DNA of 64,000 nt from Polyangia bacterium (GTDB taxonomy: Bacteria > Myxococcota_A > Polyangia > Nannocystales > Nannocystaceae), in contig JAUHWG010000024.1 in the NCBI GenBank assembly GCA_030424595.1, forward strand, positions 1 through 64,000. Direction: 5' to 3'. Below, piece by piece: positions 26,446-36,900 of the stretch. Each line of letters starts with the position of its first letter. Within the stretch, counting starts at the first letter, position 1. The notes under the pieces are model-generated. The model was not told where the DNA came from and made no database searches. It saw nothing but the letters and a program-made list of their open reading frames with translations. Made by a program: the position numbers and the translations under genes.

Positions 26446-27066
26446 CCCTGAAAAAGGCCCTGCTGTGGGGCATCCTCGACAACCCGCGTAGAACCGTCAG
26501 TGATATGGGGTTCGCGCTTCGGCTGCATCCGTGTGGGTGAGCGCTCACCTCGTGCTTGGCGAGGGGCGGAGCTCGGGGGCTGTCGGCGGGCGGGCGAGGG
26601 GCGACGCGGCGGGTCCCTCGCGGACGCGGGTCCTCCCATGCCACGTGCTCGCCACGTGCTCGCCACGGGATAGGCTGATCTGCTTGAAGAGACAGGGTTC
26701 GCGTGTCTCCGCGCGAGGCACGGGTCCTCCCGCTGCGTCCCATCCGTCGCCCCACGCTCGCCCGAGCGAGTCTTCCTGGGCTCCGCTACCGGGTGCGTGG
26801 ACGACTCGCTCGCGCAGGTCTTCACTCGATACGCGCTCGCCCAGACGATACGCGCTCGCCCGGACTCGCGAAGATGATGAGCGACCACGCGCATCGCCGG
26901 TCGAACTTCCGTCCGTGCCGAAGTCCGAGCGATCGAGAGCCTCCGAAACGCCTATGGGAACACCGAGCGGGACGACTCGCGCGAGCCACTTCAAGGCCGA
27001 CCGTCGACGACCGGAGCACCCCCGGAGAAGCGGCGAGGCGAAGGCTGGAGCCGCGCCGCGACGGGC
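26446..27066. other. Gene-free interval
   Basis: 621 nt between two convergent genes. No reading frame looks coding. It contains small direct repeats (GCCACGTGCTC twice near 26640; ACGATACGCGCTCGCCC twice near 26830-26860). I see no terminator hairpin with a T-tract. Confidence 0.6.
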
Positions 27067-28560
27067 TCACTGGCCCGGGAGAGCGCCGCCGAAGACGACG
27101 AAGACCTGCCCGGAGGCGCCGGTGTTCGGCGAGGCGACGACGATGTCCGGCACCCCATCACCGTTGATGTCGCCGTTGCCACCGCCGACGAAGCTGTGGT
27201 GATCGATCTCGGTGATGTTCTGGATGACAAAGCCCGCAGCGCCGGAGCTGATCGAGCTCTCGGTGATCACCGCGCTCTCCTCCGTGCCGTAAATCGCCAG
27301 GGCACGGACGAGGCCGCCCTCCTCGGGGGAGCGGACGTTGATGATCACGTCCGCCAGGGCGTCATCGTTGACGTCGCCGATCCCCTCGACATAGACCGGC
27401 TCGTCGGTCAGCGCCTCGATGACGAGGCCCTCGCCCGCCCCGAGCTCGACCGGCTCGCTGCCGCTCTTGCCGAAGACGACGTAGGTCTGGCAGCAGCCCT
27501 CACGCGCCGATCCGGCCCCGCGCCGGCCGGTCGCGGCCACCAGGAGATCGTCGAGGCCGTCGCCGTTGACGTCGCCGACCCGGGCGACCCGGCCGCCTGC
27601 GGCGTAGTAGTCGACCTCGCCGTTGACGACGAACCCAGCGCTCTCGCTCTCCGGAAAGCCGGCGAGCTCGACGGTGTCACCGTCCTGCTTGCCGAAGACC
27701 ACATAGGCCCGGCCGCGACCGTCGAGCTCCGAGGGACGGCCGACGATCATGTCCGCCAGCGAGTCGCCGTTGACGTCGCCTACCCCGCTGACCGTCTGCA
27801 CCCCGTTCGGGTGGGCGACGAGAAAACCACCGCCGCCGCCGCTCGCGACCTGGGCAGGATCCGCCAGCGCATCCTCGCCACCGAAGAGCACATAGGCGCC
27901 GGGCCCCTGGATCGCCGCGATCAGCACATCGTCGAAGGAATCGCCGTTGACGTCGCCGACCCCAGCGACCCTGGCACCAAAGCCGCCCCACGGCAGCTCC
28001 CCCTCGATCACCTGCCCGCCGACGCCACCCTCGAGATCCGCGAGCGTGACCGCGGAGCTGTCCTCGCGGCCGAAGACCAGATAGGCCCGCGCCGGCGGCT
28101 CCGCGCCGGTGATGACCCCGCCCGGCTCGGTGCCGATCAGGAGGTCGTCATAGCCGTCGCCGTTGACGTCTCCAGCGGCGACGACGGGCTGGGCCAGGGC
28201 GGCCTCGGTCAGCGAGTCGCGGATGAGCGGCAGCCCTTCGATGACGAAGCCGCCCCGTCCGGCGCGGACATCCTCCAGGTGCACCGTCAGGTCGCCAGGC
28301 TTGCCGAAGACGACGAAGAAGCGGAGCTCGTCGGGCCAGCCCGCCTCGACGACGACATCGTCGAGGCCGTCGCCGTTGACGTCGCCCGCGACGATCACCC
28401 GGTAGGCCGTGGAGCCCTCCTCGACATCACCGACGATCGCGAAGCCGTCGGCGATCAGGCTGCAGCGGTCCTCTTCGACCGAAGGCTCCGCGCACCCCAT
28501 CGGCGCCATCAGCAGCCCGGCGGTGAGGAGAGACAACCCTGTGCGCTGAACCTTCTTCAT
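27067..28560 (-). CDS. FG-GAP/integrin-alpha-type beta-propeller lipoprotein
   Basis: A 497-residue exported lipoprotein: signal peptide, lipobox APMGC (about residue 23), then seven FG-GAP repeats each with a GDVNGDGxDDxxx calcium-binding core (for example AGDVNGDGLDDVVVEA, VGDVNGDSFDDVLIAA, NGDINGDGVPDIVVAS). Seven repeats fit a closed seven-bladed propeller as in integrin alpha chains. It probably mediates cell-surface or matrix interactions that depend on calcium. Complete; it is followed on the same strand by nothing close, while the PLD-like gene lies upstream. Confidence 0.92.
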   Translation of the reverse strand: MKKVQRTGLSLLTAGLLMAPMGCAEPSVEEDRCSLIADGFAIVGDVEEGSTAYRVIVAGDVNGDGLDDVVVEAGWPDELRFFVVFGKPGDLTVHLEDVRAGRGGFVIEGLPLIRDSLTEAALAQPVVAAGDVNGDGYDDLLIGTEPGGVITGAEPPARAYLVFGREDSSAVTLADLEGGVGGQVIEGELPWGGFGARVAGVGDVNGDSFDDVLIAAIQGPGAYVLFGGEDALADPAQVASGGGGGFLVAHPNGVQTVSGVGDVNGDSLADMIVGRPSELDGRGRAYVVFGKQDGDTVELAGFPESESAGFVVNGEVDYYAAGGRVARVGDVNGDGLDDLLVAATGRRGAGSAREGCCQTYVVFGKSGSEPVELGAGEGLVIEALTDEPVYVEGIGDVNDDALADVIINVRSPEEGGLVRALAIYGTEESAVITESSISSGAAGFVIQNITEIDHHSFVGGGNGDINGDGVPDIVVASPNTGASGQVFVVFGGALPGQ

Positions 28561-28654
28561 CCTGACACCTAGCTTAATACCTCATACGCGCCCTGCTCGG
28601 GGTCACCGCGCGAAGACGTTGCGCCGCCGGACCCGGACCAGGGCTTGGGTGGGC

Positions 28655-29965
28655 TCAGGCCAGCGGCCCGTCGGGCGCGCCCCAGGTCTCCCAGGACTGG
28701 CGACAGAGCCAATGCCAGCACTCGCGGTATTGGTCCCACATGTAGGGGTCGTCGAGGAACTCGAGGACGATCTCGGTCATGCCCTTGTCCTCGTACCAGA
28801 TGGGGGTCGAGAAGTTCATCGTCCCGCCGAGAACGATCCGGTGGTTCGCGACGACACCGCCGCGCCTGACCGGACCCTCGACCAGGACGAACTTCGTGTG
28901 GGTCTGGGACTTCGCCCACGGGATCGTCCCGTGCATCGTCCGCCAGACGTCCTGCGACGTCTCGCACTTGCCGACCTTCGGCGCGTCGTCGCCGGCGAGC
29001 GGATCGAGCGGGCAGTTTTGCCACTCCTCCCGCTCGAAGACCTGGGTCTCGTGGTGACCGATCACGCGGACGTCGCAGCCCTGCTGGCGCAGCTCCATCA
29101 GCTTGGCGAGCACCTCCCGACCGCGACCGTTGTTGGTCCAGGTCGCCATCGCCACCCGCACCGACGCCTCCGGCCCTGGAACGATCGACCCCAGGAGGTC
29201 GAGCACCGGATCGGCCTGCGCCCCGGGGTCGAGCGGCGGCGGGTTCTCCTTGCTGAAGGGCAGGAAGAAGAGCCGCGTGTTCAGGGCGGGCTCCTCGTGG
29301 ATCTCCGAATAGAAGCTCGGCGAGTAGCCGCCGCAGACCGCCCAGAGCGCCTCCCAATAGCTCTCAAAGGCCATGTAGAGCCCGGGGCGGCCGCCGAAGA
29401 GAACAAGCTCGTTGGTCCGGTCGAGATCGCGACGCCGCAGGTTGCAGCTCCCGGTCGCGATCACCCAGTCCGCCTGGATCGACTCGCCCTGGGCCTGCGG
29501 CGTGAGGATGAACTTGGTGTGGTTGATGTTGCGGGTGATCGCGTTGCCGCTGCGCCAGTAGCGGATATTGTCGCCGAGAAGCTCCTCCAGCTCCCAGTGT
29601 AGCGCGGAGCCCTCGACCAGGTTGAACCACATCGGCCGGTTGTCGGGATCGGCGGGGTCCGGGTTGGTCCACAGGGTCGGGGCGATGACCTTGACGTCGC
29701 AGCCGCGGGCGACCGCGCCGCGGAGGCTCGTCATCACGATCTCGGTCGCGACCTGATCTGCGGGCAGGTCCCACCCGGACATCGAGATCCGGACCTCCGC
29801 GCCGTCCACCGTGTCGTCGAGGATCATCGCCCACAGCTCGTGGAGGAGCGCGTCGGGCTGGACGAGCCGGCCGCTCCCGTTCCACACGGGGCGGTTGAAG
29901 AAGGCGAGTTTGCTAGCCCAGGCCACGGTCGTTGGAGAGTACGCTAGGAGGCCGCCCGGGAGCAC
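28655..29965 (-). CDS. Phospholipase D-like domain protein
   Basis: A 436-residue protein with two PLD-type halves. Half one contains NHTKFIL followed by TGSCNLRRRD; half two contains THTKFVLVEGP followed by LGGTMNFS. Each keeps the His-x-Lys and the downstream Gly-Ser/Asn segment, but the Asp of HxK(x4)D is not seen at its usual position, so activity is uncertain. It may act on phospholipids, nucleic acids or neither. The GTG start at 29965 lets the conserved AWASKLAFFNRPVWNG segment be included; a signal peptide is weak or absent. Confidence 0.78.
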   Translation of the reverse strand: MLPGGLLAYSPTTVAWASKLAFFNRPVWNGSGRLVQPDALLHELWAMILDDTVDGAEVRISMSGWDLPADQVATEIVMTSLRGAVARGCDVKVIAPTLWTNPDPADPDNRPMWFNLVEGSALHWELEELLGDNIRYWRSGNAITRNINHTKFILTPQAQGESIQADWVIATGSCNLRRRDLDRTNELVLFGGRPGLYMAFESYWEALWAVCGGYSPSFYSEIHEEPALNTRLFFLPFSKENPPPLDPGAQADPVLDLLGSIVPGPEASVRVAMATWTNNGRGREVLAKLMELRQQGCDVRVIGHHETQVFEREEWQNCPLDPLAGDDAPKVGKCETSQDVWRTMHGTIPWAKSQTHTKFVLVEGPVRRGGVVANHRIVLGGTMNFSTPIWYEDKGMTEIVLEFLDDPYMWDQYRECWHWLCRQSWETWGAPDGPLA

Positions 29966-30116
29966 GTCGTGGGGATCACGCGCGCTCGATGAGGACCTGC
30001 GAACAGAGGGGTCGAAGGAACGGAAGAGTCGAGAGAGTCAAGAGAATCAGAAGCATAGGAAGCATAGGAAGAAGAACAGGAGGACGCCCACGGGGGCCGC
30101 GACGGATGAGCTGACC

Positions 30117-30176
30117 GACGACCTCGCAGACGACCTCGCAGACGACCTCGCAGACGACCTCGCAGACGACCTCCTG
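30117..30176. repeat. 12-bp tandem repeat (GACGACCTCGCA) x5
   Basis: Five units, the last one altered, in the 276-bp interval between the PHP-type gene and the PLD-like gene. A 9-bp direct repeat (AGCATAGGA twice) lies just to its left near 30054-30072. Confidence 0.85.
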
Positions 30177-30241
30177 AGCGGCCTGGCGAACGCCGCCACC
30201 GGGCCGCCAAGAGCCGCCGCCCGAGCGCCGCCGCCGCGCTC

Positions 30242-31789
30242 TCAAGCCTCGACAAACATCACCGCCGATCCGATCGCCCCCATCGCCCACTCGGTGATCC
30301 TCTCCTCGGAGGTGATCACGTTAAGCGCACGATCGTAGATGTCCGGGACGAGCACGGTCACCCCGCGGGTGTCCTTCGGCAGGCAGAGGAGCTGCCCCGG
30401 CGACCATCCCCCAGGACCGCAACGCGCCGAGTCGAGCGCCCCATCGCCGCCGAGATCACGGGCGAGCCAGAGCAGGAGCGACTCCTCCCCCAAGCGGGAG
30501 CCGACGGTCGCCTCGGCCAAGGCGCGGACCCGAGCGGACTCCTCCTCGGTCAGGCCAGGGGCGAAGAGCGGGTCCCAGACCATCGGATAGACCCACTGAC
30601 CGGGCTCCGCCCACAGCGAGACGGTGAAGCGCTCATCGTAGGCGTTCACCGGCTCGTCGAGCTCCGCCCGCTCGAGCATGTCCCCCGCCGGCTCCACGTC
30701 CTCTCCCGCGATGAGGAGCGCGCGACCGCCGAGCCCGCGACCGACGCGGAGGCTGACCTCGACCTCGACGCCCCCAGGAGGCACCGGCACCCGGTCCCCG
30801 AGCCCGTACTCGACCCCGCCGACGCGGACCTCGAGGAGGAGCTGCGTCGACGTCGGCGTCCGCGAGACGAAGGTGTGACGCGCCCGGATCCCGGCGACGA
30901 TCCCGGCGATGCCGTCGCTCTCAGCCCGGACATACATCGCCGGAAAGCCGGGCGCCCGCAGCTGATGGCGATCCGAGCCGCCGGTGATCGCGAGGTGCAC
31001 CCCCTGCGAGAGCAGCGCTTCGTACATCGCCAACGCCTGCATCGACCCGCCGGCGCCCTGGAGCCCGACCGCGTGCAGGAGCGCCTCGCTGCTCTCTCCG
31101 CCGCGCGCGAGGAGACCCTCGATATCGGCGGAGGTCATGGTCGGCGACTGGTCCGACCAGCCGCCGTTCCACACCTCGATGCTGTCGGCGCCGAGGGTCT
31201 CCCAGCCCCAGGGGTAGTCCCCCAGGGTCGGATGGGCGACGCCGAAGGCACCGCCCAGGTCGTGGACGTCGGCGATCGTCGCGGCGACGTCCGCCGCCGT
31301 GACCCCGTCCAGATCGGGATCATCGACGATCAAGCGGTCGATCCCCCAGGCCAGGCCGTGCCCTATCCGAGACGGGTCTCCGGACTCCTGACCGCCGATG
31401 AGCAGCAACCGATCGCTGGTCCAGCCCGGATCGGAGAGCCCGTCGATCGTCCGATGATCGGTGAGGGCGAGGAAGTCGAGCCCATTGTCGACATACTCGG
31501 GCAAGAGCGTCGTCACCGGGATCGTCCCGAGCGAGGCGGCGAGGCCGACGAGCGCTGCGACCGTGTCCTCGCCGTCATGGCTGTGGTCGGAGTGGGCGTG
31601 GAGCTCTCCGCATCGCCAGCCGTCCTCGCGCAGGGCGATCGCCGGCGGCGTCCACACCTCCGACGAGGGAAGATCAGGCTCCGAGCAGCCCGTGAGGGCG
31701 CACCACGAGGCCAGCGCGGCGCCCCTCGACCACCCGCGAAACACCTCTAATCCCGCCCTCCGCGGGAGCGCTCCGGCCCCCCCAAACAT
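30242..31789 (-). CDS. PHP-domain (CehA/McbA-type) metallohydrolase lipoprotein
   Basis: A 515-residue predicted lipoprotein (lipobox ALTGC, about residue 35) with a PHP-type metal-dependent hydrolase domain. Metal ligand motifs are in order: LHAHSDHSHDG, LTDHRTIDG, GGQESGD, GVAHPTLGDY and GGSDRHQL. The C-terminal ~200 residues form an accessory beta-rich region. PHP proteins hydrolyse phosphoesters or, in the CehA/McbA group, carbamates; the substrate here is unknown. ATG 31789 is chosen because the signal peptide follows; a longer frame upstream is antisense to the next gene. Confidence 0.87.
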   Translation of the reverse strand: MFGGAGALPRRAGLEVFRGWSRGAALASWCALTGCSEPDLPSSEVWTPPAIALREDGWRCGELHAHSDHSHDGEDTVAALVGLAASLGTIPVTTLLPEYVDNGLDFLALTDHRTIDGLSDPGWTSDRLLLIGGQESGDPSRIGHGLAWGIDRLIVDDPDLDGVTAADVAATIADVHDLGGAFGVAHPTLGDYPWGWETLGADSIEVWNGGWSDQSPTMTSADIEGLLARGGESSEALLHAVGLQGAGGSMQALAMYEALLSQGVHLAITGGSDRHQLRAPGFPAMYVRAESDGIAGIVAGIRARHTFVSRTPTSTQLLLEVRVGGVEYGLGDRVPVPPGGVEVEVSLRVGRGLGGRALLIAGEDVEPAGDMLERAELDEPVNAYDERFTVSLWAEPGQWVYPMVWDPLFAPGLTEEESARVRALAEATVGSRLGEESLLLWLARDLGGDGALDSARCGPGGWSPGQLLCLPKDTRGVTVLVPDIYDRALNVITSEERITEWAMGAIGSAVMFVEA

Positions 31790-31909
31790 CCCATCCAAGC
31801 TAGCGTCCCCGCTCAGAAGCGCGTCCGGCAATTTATGCGCAAGCCCTCCAGGGGTTCTCGCGAGCCCCCCCAAGATCACGCTCCGAGACGCCGATGGTAC
31901 TATCCGCCC

Positions 31910-32782
31910 GTGCGTGCGCATCGTCGTTGGTCGGGCTCGCCGACGGCCCCCGTGAGGACGGTGCCGCTGCTTGGCTCGGCGGTGGCGCTCCTCTTGGGCG
32001 CCTGTCCGGGGCCGAGCCAGGAGACCGTCACCGATACGCTCAGCTCGGAGAGCGAGGCCAGCGGGACCTTTCTCCTCCTCCCAGAGTCCCCGCCGGTCGA
32101 GGAGTGCAACCCGGGCGCCCAAGACTGCCCCGATGGCGAGCGCTGCACCCCCTACGTCCGCGAGCCCGGCGAGTGCTGCGTCGACTCCACCCACTGCGCG
32201 CCCGTGCTCGGCGACAAGGGTCCGGGCGAGCCCTGCAGCCGCGGCGTCGACAACGACGACTGCGCCAGCGGCCTCTTCTGCATGGCCGACACCAGCGGCG
32301 GGCTCGGCCCCGGGCGCTGCGTCGAGCTCTGCGATCCCGGGGTCGCGGGCACCTGCGCCCCGGAGAGCCGCTGCGTCGCCTTTGACGACGGCTTCCTCCC
32401 CCTCTGCGTGACCCCCTGCGACCCGCTGGCGCCCGCCTGCGCGGAGGGCCAAGGCTGCTATCTCGTGCTCGCCGAGGCGGCCTTTGTCTGCCTCCAGGCG
32501 GCCGCCGGCGCCGGCGGGGACAATGACGCCTGTACGACCCTCCAGGGCTGCGCTCCGGGGCTCGTCTGCGTTGACGGCGATGTCCAGGCGAGCTGCTCGG
32601 ACGACCACTGCTGCACCCCAGTCTGCGACCTCGGGGGCGACGGATCGGAGTGCAAGAACATCCTCGAGGGGTGTCACTCCCCCTTCGTCGCCGGCCAGAC
32701 GCCCGCTGACAGCGACGTCGGCGTCTGCTCCCAATCGACCGGCCGCCAGCAGGATCCCGACACGCAGCTCCTCCGCCGCTGA
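31910..32782 (+). CDS. Cysteine-rich lipoprotein
   Basis: About 290 residues: a basic N terminus with Arg pairs, hydrophobic stretch and lipobox LLGAC, a Ser/Glu linker, then more than 20 cysteines in short repeating units (CPDGERCTPY, CASGLFCMAD, CAPESRCVAF, CAPGLVCVDG) like the disulfide-rich modules common in myxobacterial exoproteins. Start is uncertain: GTG 31910 or GTG 31952, neither with a good ribosome site. It is divergent from the PHP-type gene. No enzymatic motif seen. Confidence 0.75.
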   Translation: MRAHRRWSGSPTAPVRTVPLLGSAVALLLGACPGPSQETVTDTLSSESEASGTFLLLPESPPVEECNPGAQDCPDGERCTPYVREPGECCVDSTHCAPVLGDKGPGEPCSRGVDNDDCASGLFCMADTSGGLGPGRCVELCDPGVAGTCAPESRCVAFDDGFLPLCVTPCDPLAPACAEGQGCYLVLAEAAFVCLQAAAGAGGDNDACTTLQGCAPGLVCVDGDVQASCSDDHCCTPVCDLGGDGSECKNILEGCHSPFVAGQTPADSDVGVCSQSTGRQQDPDTQLLRR

Positions 32783-33062
32783 CCCGAGGTGAGCGCCCGC
32801 CGATCGCGGCGCGAGAGCACGCGGGACGTTCACCACGGTCTGCGAGGACGCACAACCGCGGGCGTCGGCGTTGGTCCCCTTGTCTTGGAAGAACGCCGCT
32901 GTACCGGGCCGTAGTGCACGTCTTGGCCGAGTCGAGAGGGACGAGGGCTGGAGAGCGCGCGGGACCTTGGCCACGGCTGCTAGCGCCCCTCCGGCAAAGC
33001 TTACCGCCATGCTCCCTCGGCCCCCCGTGCTAGCGTCGCGAGCGGGGAAGAGGGGAGCACAC

Positions 33063-33731
33063 GTGGAGATCAAGCACGCACGACGCCTACCTCAGGTCTT
33101 CGCCTGCGCGCTGCTGCTGCTCGCGCTCGGGGGCTGTGGCGACGACTCGCAGGGGGAGTCGGAGACGGGCGCGGAGTGCCGCCTCGCGATCGTCACCGAC
33201 ATCGACGAGACCCTGACCCTGAGCAACGACGAGTGGGAGAAGCAGAAGGCGGACGGCACCTACGACCCCAAGGCGCGGGAGTCCGCCGTCGAGCTCGTCC
33301 AGGCCTACGCCGACCGCGGCTACTTCGTCCTCTACCTGACGGCGCGCTCGCAGACCTGGGTGCTCAGCGGCACCGGCGAGACCTCGACGGACGCCACCGA
33401 GCGCTGGCTCGTCGAGCACGGCTTTCCGATGGATCCCGCGCGCTCGCGGCTGGTCCTCTCCGAGAAGCTCGTCCCGGGGGACGCCGCCCGGGTCTACAAG
33501 GCCGAAGCGCTCGCCGCACTCCAAGGCGAGGGCTACACCTTCGACTACGCCTACGGCAACGCGACCACCGACATCGGCGCCTTCGCCGACGCGATGATCC
33601 CCAAGGCCGCGACCTTCATCATCGGCGTCCACGCCGGCGAAGAGGGGACGGTCGCGATCGACGGCGAGAGCTGGAGCGCTCACCTCGCCGCCCACCTGCC
33701 GACAGTCGCCACCGCCTGCGGGCCGAGCTAG
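33063..33731 (+). CDS. Lipin-like (LNS2) HAD-superfamily phosphatase, lipoprotein
   Basis: A 222-residue exported lipoprotein: lipobox LALGGC (about residue 24), then a HAD domain with nucleophile motif VTDIDETLTLS (DxDxT), motif II YLTARSQ, a conserved Lys region (SEKLVPGDAARVYKAEAL) and motif IV YGNATTDIGAF. The arrangement is close to the LNS2 domain of lipins and secreted acid-phosphatase-like proteins, which dephosphorylate phosphatidate or phosphate esters. GTG 33063 is preceded by GAGGGGAG at a good distance. A periplasmic or cell-surface location is predicted. The substrate is not determinable from sequence. Confidence 0.85.
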   Translation: MEIKHARRLPQVFACALLLLALGGCGDDSQGESETGAECRLAIVTDIDETLTLSNDEWEKQKADGTYDPKARESAVELVQAYADRGYFVLYLTARSQTWVLSGTGETSTDATERWLVEHGFPMDPARSRLVLSEKLVPGDAARVYKAEALAALQGEGYTFDYAYGNATTDIGAFADAMIPKAATFIIGVHAGEEGTVAIDGESWSAHLAAHLPTVATACGPS

Positions 33732-33789
33732 GACTCCGCGGCTCTCGCTACGAGAGCGAGCCTCGAGTGCAGCGGGACAACACCGCCAG

Positions 33790-33900
33790 AGCCCGCCTCG
33801 ACCGCTAGACCTCGACCGCGAGAACGGACCTCGACCGCGAGAACGGACCTCGACCGCTCGACCGCGAGAACGGGCCTCGACCGCCAGCGGGCCAATAGCG
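33790..33900. repeat. 19-bp direct repeats (CCTCGACCGCGAGAACGGA)
   Basis: Two perfect units (33810-33828, 33829-33847), a longer third variant and partial copies fill the gap between two convergent genes and reach the stop codon at 33901. No other feature is seen. Confidence 0.8.
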
Positions 33901-36900
33901 CTAGAGCGGGCCTAGATGAACCCGCAGGTGGGAGTGAAGCGAGCGAGCGTCCGGGCCGGCGGCGGCGGGCTCCTTGTCAAACGAGACCTCGACGCGGAAG
34001 CCGAGCAGCCGCTCCATCAAGCCCTGGACCGGCGAGGCCGCCAAGGGGAGCTCCGGGAAGATCGGGCTTATCGGGGTGCCGAACGCCGGGTCCCCGGCGC
34101 CGGTGGGCCCGAGGAGGAAGCTCGCCGAGCCGCGGGCGCTCAGCGGGGTGCCGCCGAGATAGGCGTGGCCGAGCTCGATGAGGAGCGCCGGGCCGTCGGA
34201 GCCCGGAGAGCCCATGTAGAGGATCTCCGCCGCCCGCTCCGCGACCCCGCGGGCGGCGACAGCCTCGCCCTGGAAGAGCCACGAGCCCACCGTCCACATC
34301 GCCTTGCCGGGCTCTGAGCGGGCCTCGACGATCAGCTGCGCCCCGTCGTCCTCGCCGGGCTTCGGGGTCTCGCCGGCGAGGAGCCGATCGGCGACCGCGT
34401 GGAGAACCTCCGGGTCGACGGCGATGACGAAGGCCTCTCCGGTCTGGATGTAATAAAGGGCGAACGCCTCGGCGATCTTGGGCCGGCGGATCATCGGCGC
34501 GTTGGGCTTGAGCCCGACGCGGACGATGGGCAGGTCGCGGTAGGTGCTGTGCTCGCCCCAGTCGACGGTCCCGGGCGCGACCTCGTTGACCAGCGCTCGG
34601 ATCCCGCCGAGCGTCGCGACCAGGGCCGCGGTGTTCTTGACCTCGGCGGCGGCGTAGACCGGCGCCTTGCCGAGGCGGATCCACAGCTCGTCGTCGCTGA
34701 AGGGGTCGAGCTCCTTGCGCTCCGGGTCCGGGAGCTGGACACGGTCGTCGAGGTAGGTGAAGAGATCGGCGATCGCCACCCGATCCTCGACGCCGACCAT
34801 CACCCAGTCGCCGACCCAGCCGATCCCGAGCTCCGGCTTGCCCGAGGCCGCCCGCATGAGGCCGTCGAGGTCGTTGCGGACCGACGAGTCGGCGCCGACG
34901 GCCCAGACCGCCTGGAGACCGGAGCCTATCGGCCTGACGTCGACCCGGCTGGTGCCGACGATGCGCTCGAGATCGCGGTAGTCGGTCGCGTCGATCAGGG
35001 GCAGCACGCGGACGTCGATGTCGACCGTCTCGCCGCCGCGCTCATCGTCGCTGACGGCGACGATGTCGAGGCTGACCTGGACCGGATCGATCATCTGCTT
35101 CCAGTAGTTCTGGTAGCCGCGGGCGAAGTTGCGGTAGGCCGCGTCCTCAGCGGCGGTGACCTTCTCAACCGGCGGCCCGTCGAGGAGCGGGACCAGGGCG
35201 GCCGGCGTGCCCCAGGCCGATCGCGTCGTCTGATCCGGCGGGATGCTGCTCTCCCCGAGCTCCGGCGGCGTGTAGCTGATCGGCTCCCCCGTCGAGTGTC
35301 GCAGCTCCCCCGGGAGGAGGAGGCCGCTCGCGTGCAGCTCCTTGAGGGTCTTCGGGTTCTCGCCGTAGAGCCAGCCGTAGAGGAGCGCGGAGTAGCCCGG
35401 GGTGAGCAGCTCGGCGAGCGCCCGCTCGCGGCGCGACGCCTGGATCTTCTGCTCCGGGCCGACGACCGCGGCGATGAAGCTATCGCTGAGGAAGGCCGTG
35501 AACTGGTGGTCCCCCGGATCCCTCGCCCGCATGTAGCGAAACTCCGCGGCCTCGCTGAGCCGCGGGTGGCGACCGGCGAGGGTGTCGAGCACCCGCTCGA
35601 TCGCCCGCGGGCTGTTGCTCAGGATCCCGAGCTCGCCGACCATCGCCCGCTCCTGGCGGAGGCGACCGCCGTCGTCGCGGGTGCTGGTGATCGCGACGCC
35701 CTGGTAGTCGCGGGTCTCGGTCTCGACCGTGCCGCCGAGCGCCTCGATCCGACCGACGTGCTGGAGGCGGTAGCGGTCGATCTCCGCGTTGAAGAGGGTC
35801 GCCTCGCGGACCTGGAAGATCAGCGTGAGGTCGCTGCCCTCGCGAATGTAGGGATCGCTGCCGACGACGGCGACCTGGCCGACCGCGACCGGGCCGAGGA
35901 TCTTCGCCAGCTCGCCGCGGACGACCCCGAGCTCGGTCTCGTAGCGCTGCGCCAGCCGCCTGTCCTCCGGGTTTTGCTGGAAGAGCTGGACGAGCGGAGT
36001 GATCCAGCGATCGGCCTCCCCCAGGAGCCGGAGGAAGAGCGGCAGCGAGTCAAAGCGGGCGTACCAGAAGTCTGCGGGGGCGGCCGCGGCCAGGGGCTCC
36101 GGCGCGCCTGCCTTGGGATCGGGCAGCTCGGCCTGCATCGCCGCGAAGGGGTGCTCCGCCAAGGGCGGGCCTGAGAGGTCGCCGAGCGGGATCGTCCGCT
36201 CCGCGTCCTCGCTGCGCAGGCGGAGGCCGCGATCGCGCTGGAGCGCCTCTTGGATCGAGAGGATCCCGGAGGTGGTGTCCATCAGCCGGACCAGATCCGT
36301 CCGCGGCTGGCGATCCGCCGTCTCGCGGCTGCTCACCCCCGACCCGCCGAGGAGCGTCTCCAGGCGGGCCGCGGCGAAGTGCTCCCAGGGGTGAGTCGGC
36401 CGCTGTCGACCGCCGAGCCAACGGCGGTCGGTGAGGGCCTCGCGGACGCTGCTGACCCAGCGTCGCGGGAGCTGCCCCGCCGCCGCCCCGCCCTTGGCGA
36501 GCGCGCCCGCGTCCGCCGTCGCCTTAAAGGGAAAGCGGCTCCAGACCTGTCGCCCCTTCTCCCAGCGAGAGCCGTAGACAGCCCCGTCGAGCTCCGCAGG
36601 GAGCTCCTTGCCGGCGGCGCTGCGGACGAGCAAGGTCACCCCGCCGCCGCTCTGACCGATGACCGGGACCTGGCCGGCGACAAGCCCGTCGGCCTCGATG
36701 TGGAGACGATCCCACTCGATCCCGCCCTCCGCGGGCGTCAGATCGAGCTTGATCTCGGCGTAGTGGACCCCGCGCTCCCTGTGCTCGGCGATCCGCGATC
36801 CGACCAGCGTCCGGCCGTCCTCGGGCGGCAGCTCGCCGGTCCGAAGCTTCGGCATCGGCGTGTCGTCGACCCACGGCGAGGTCGGCTCCGTGTCCACCGA

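Noticed and set aside
27196-28572. Open plus-strand frame of 458 codons
   Set aside because: Antisense to the FG-GAP lipoprotein; the repeated VAVDVADP pattern is the mirror of GDVNGDG repeats.
34399-36174. Open plus-strand frame of 591 codons
   Set aside because: Antisense to the large lipoprotein; no motif or ribosome binding site.
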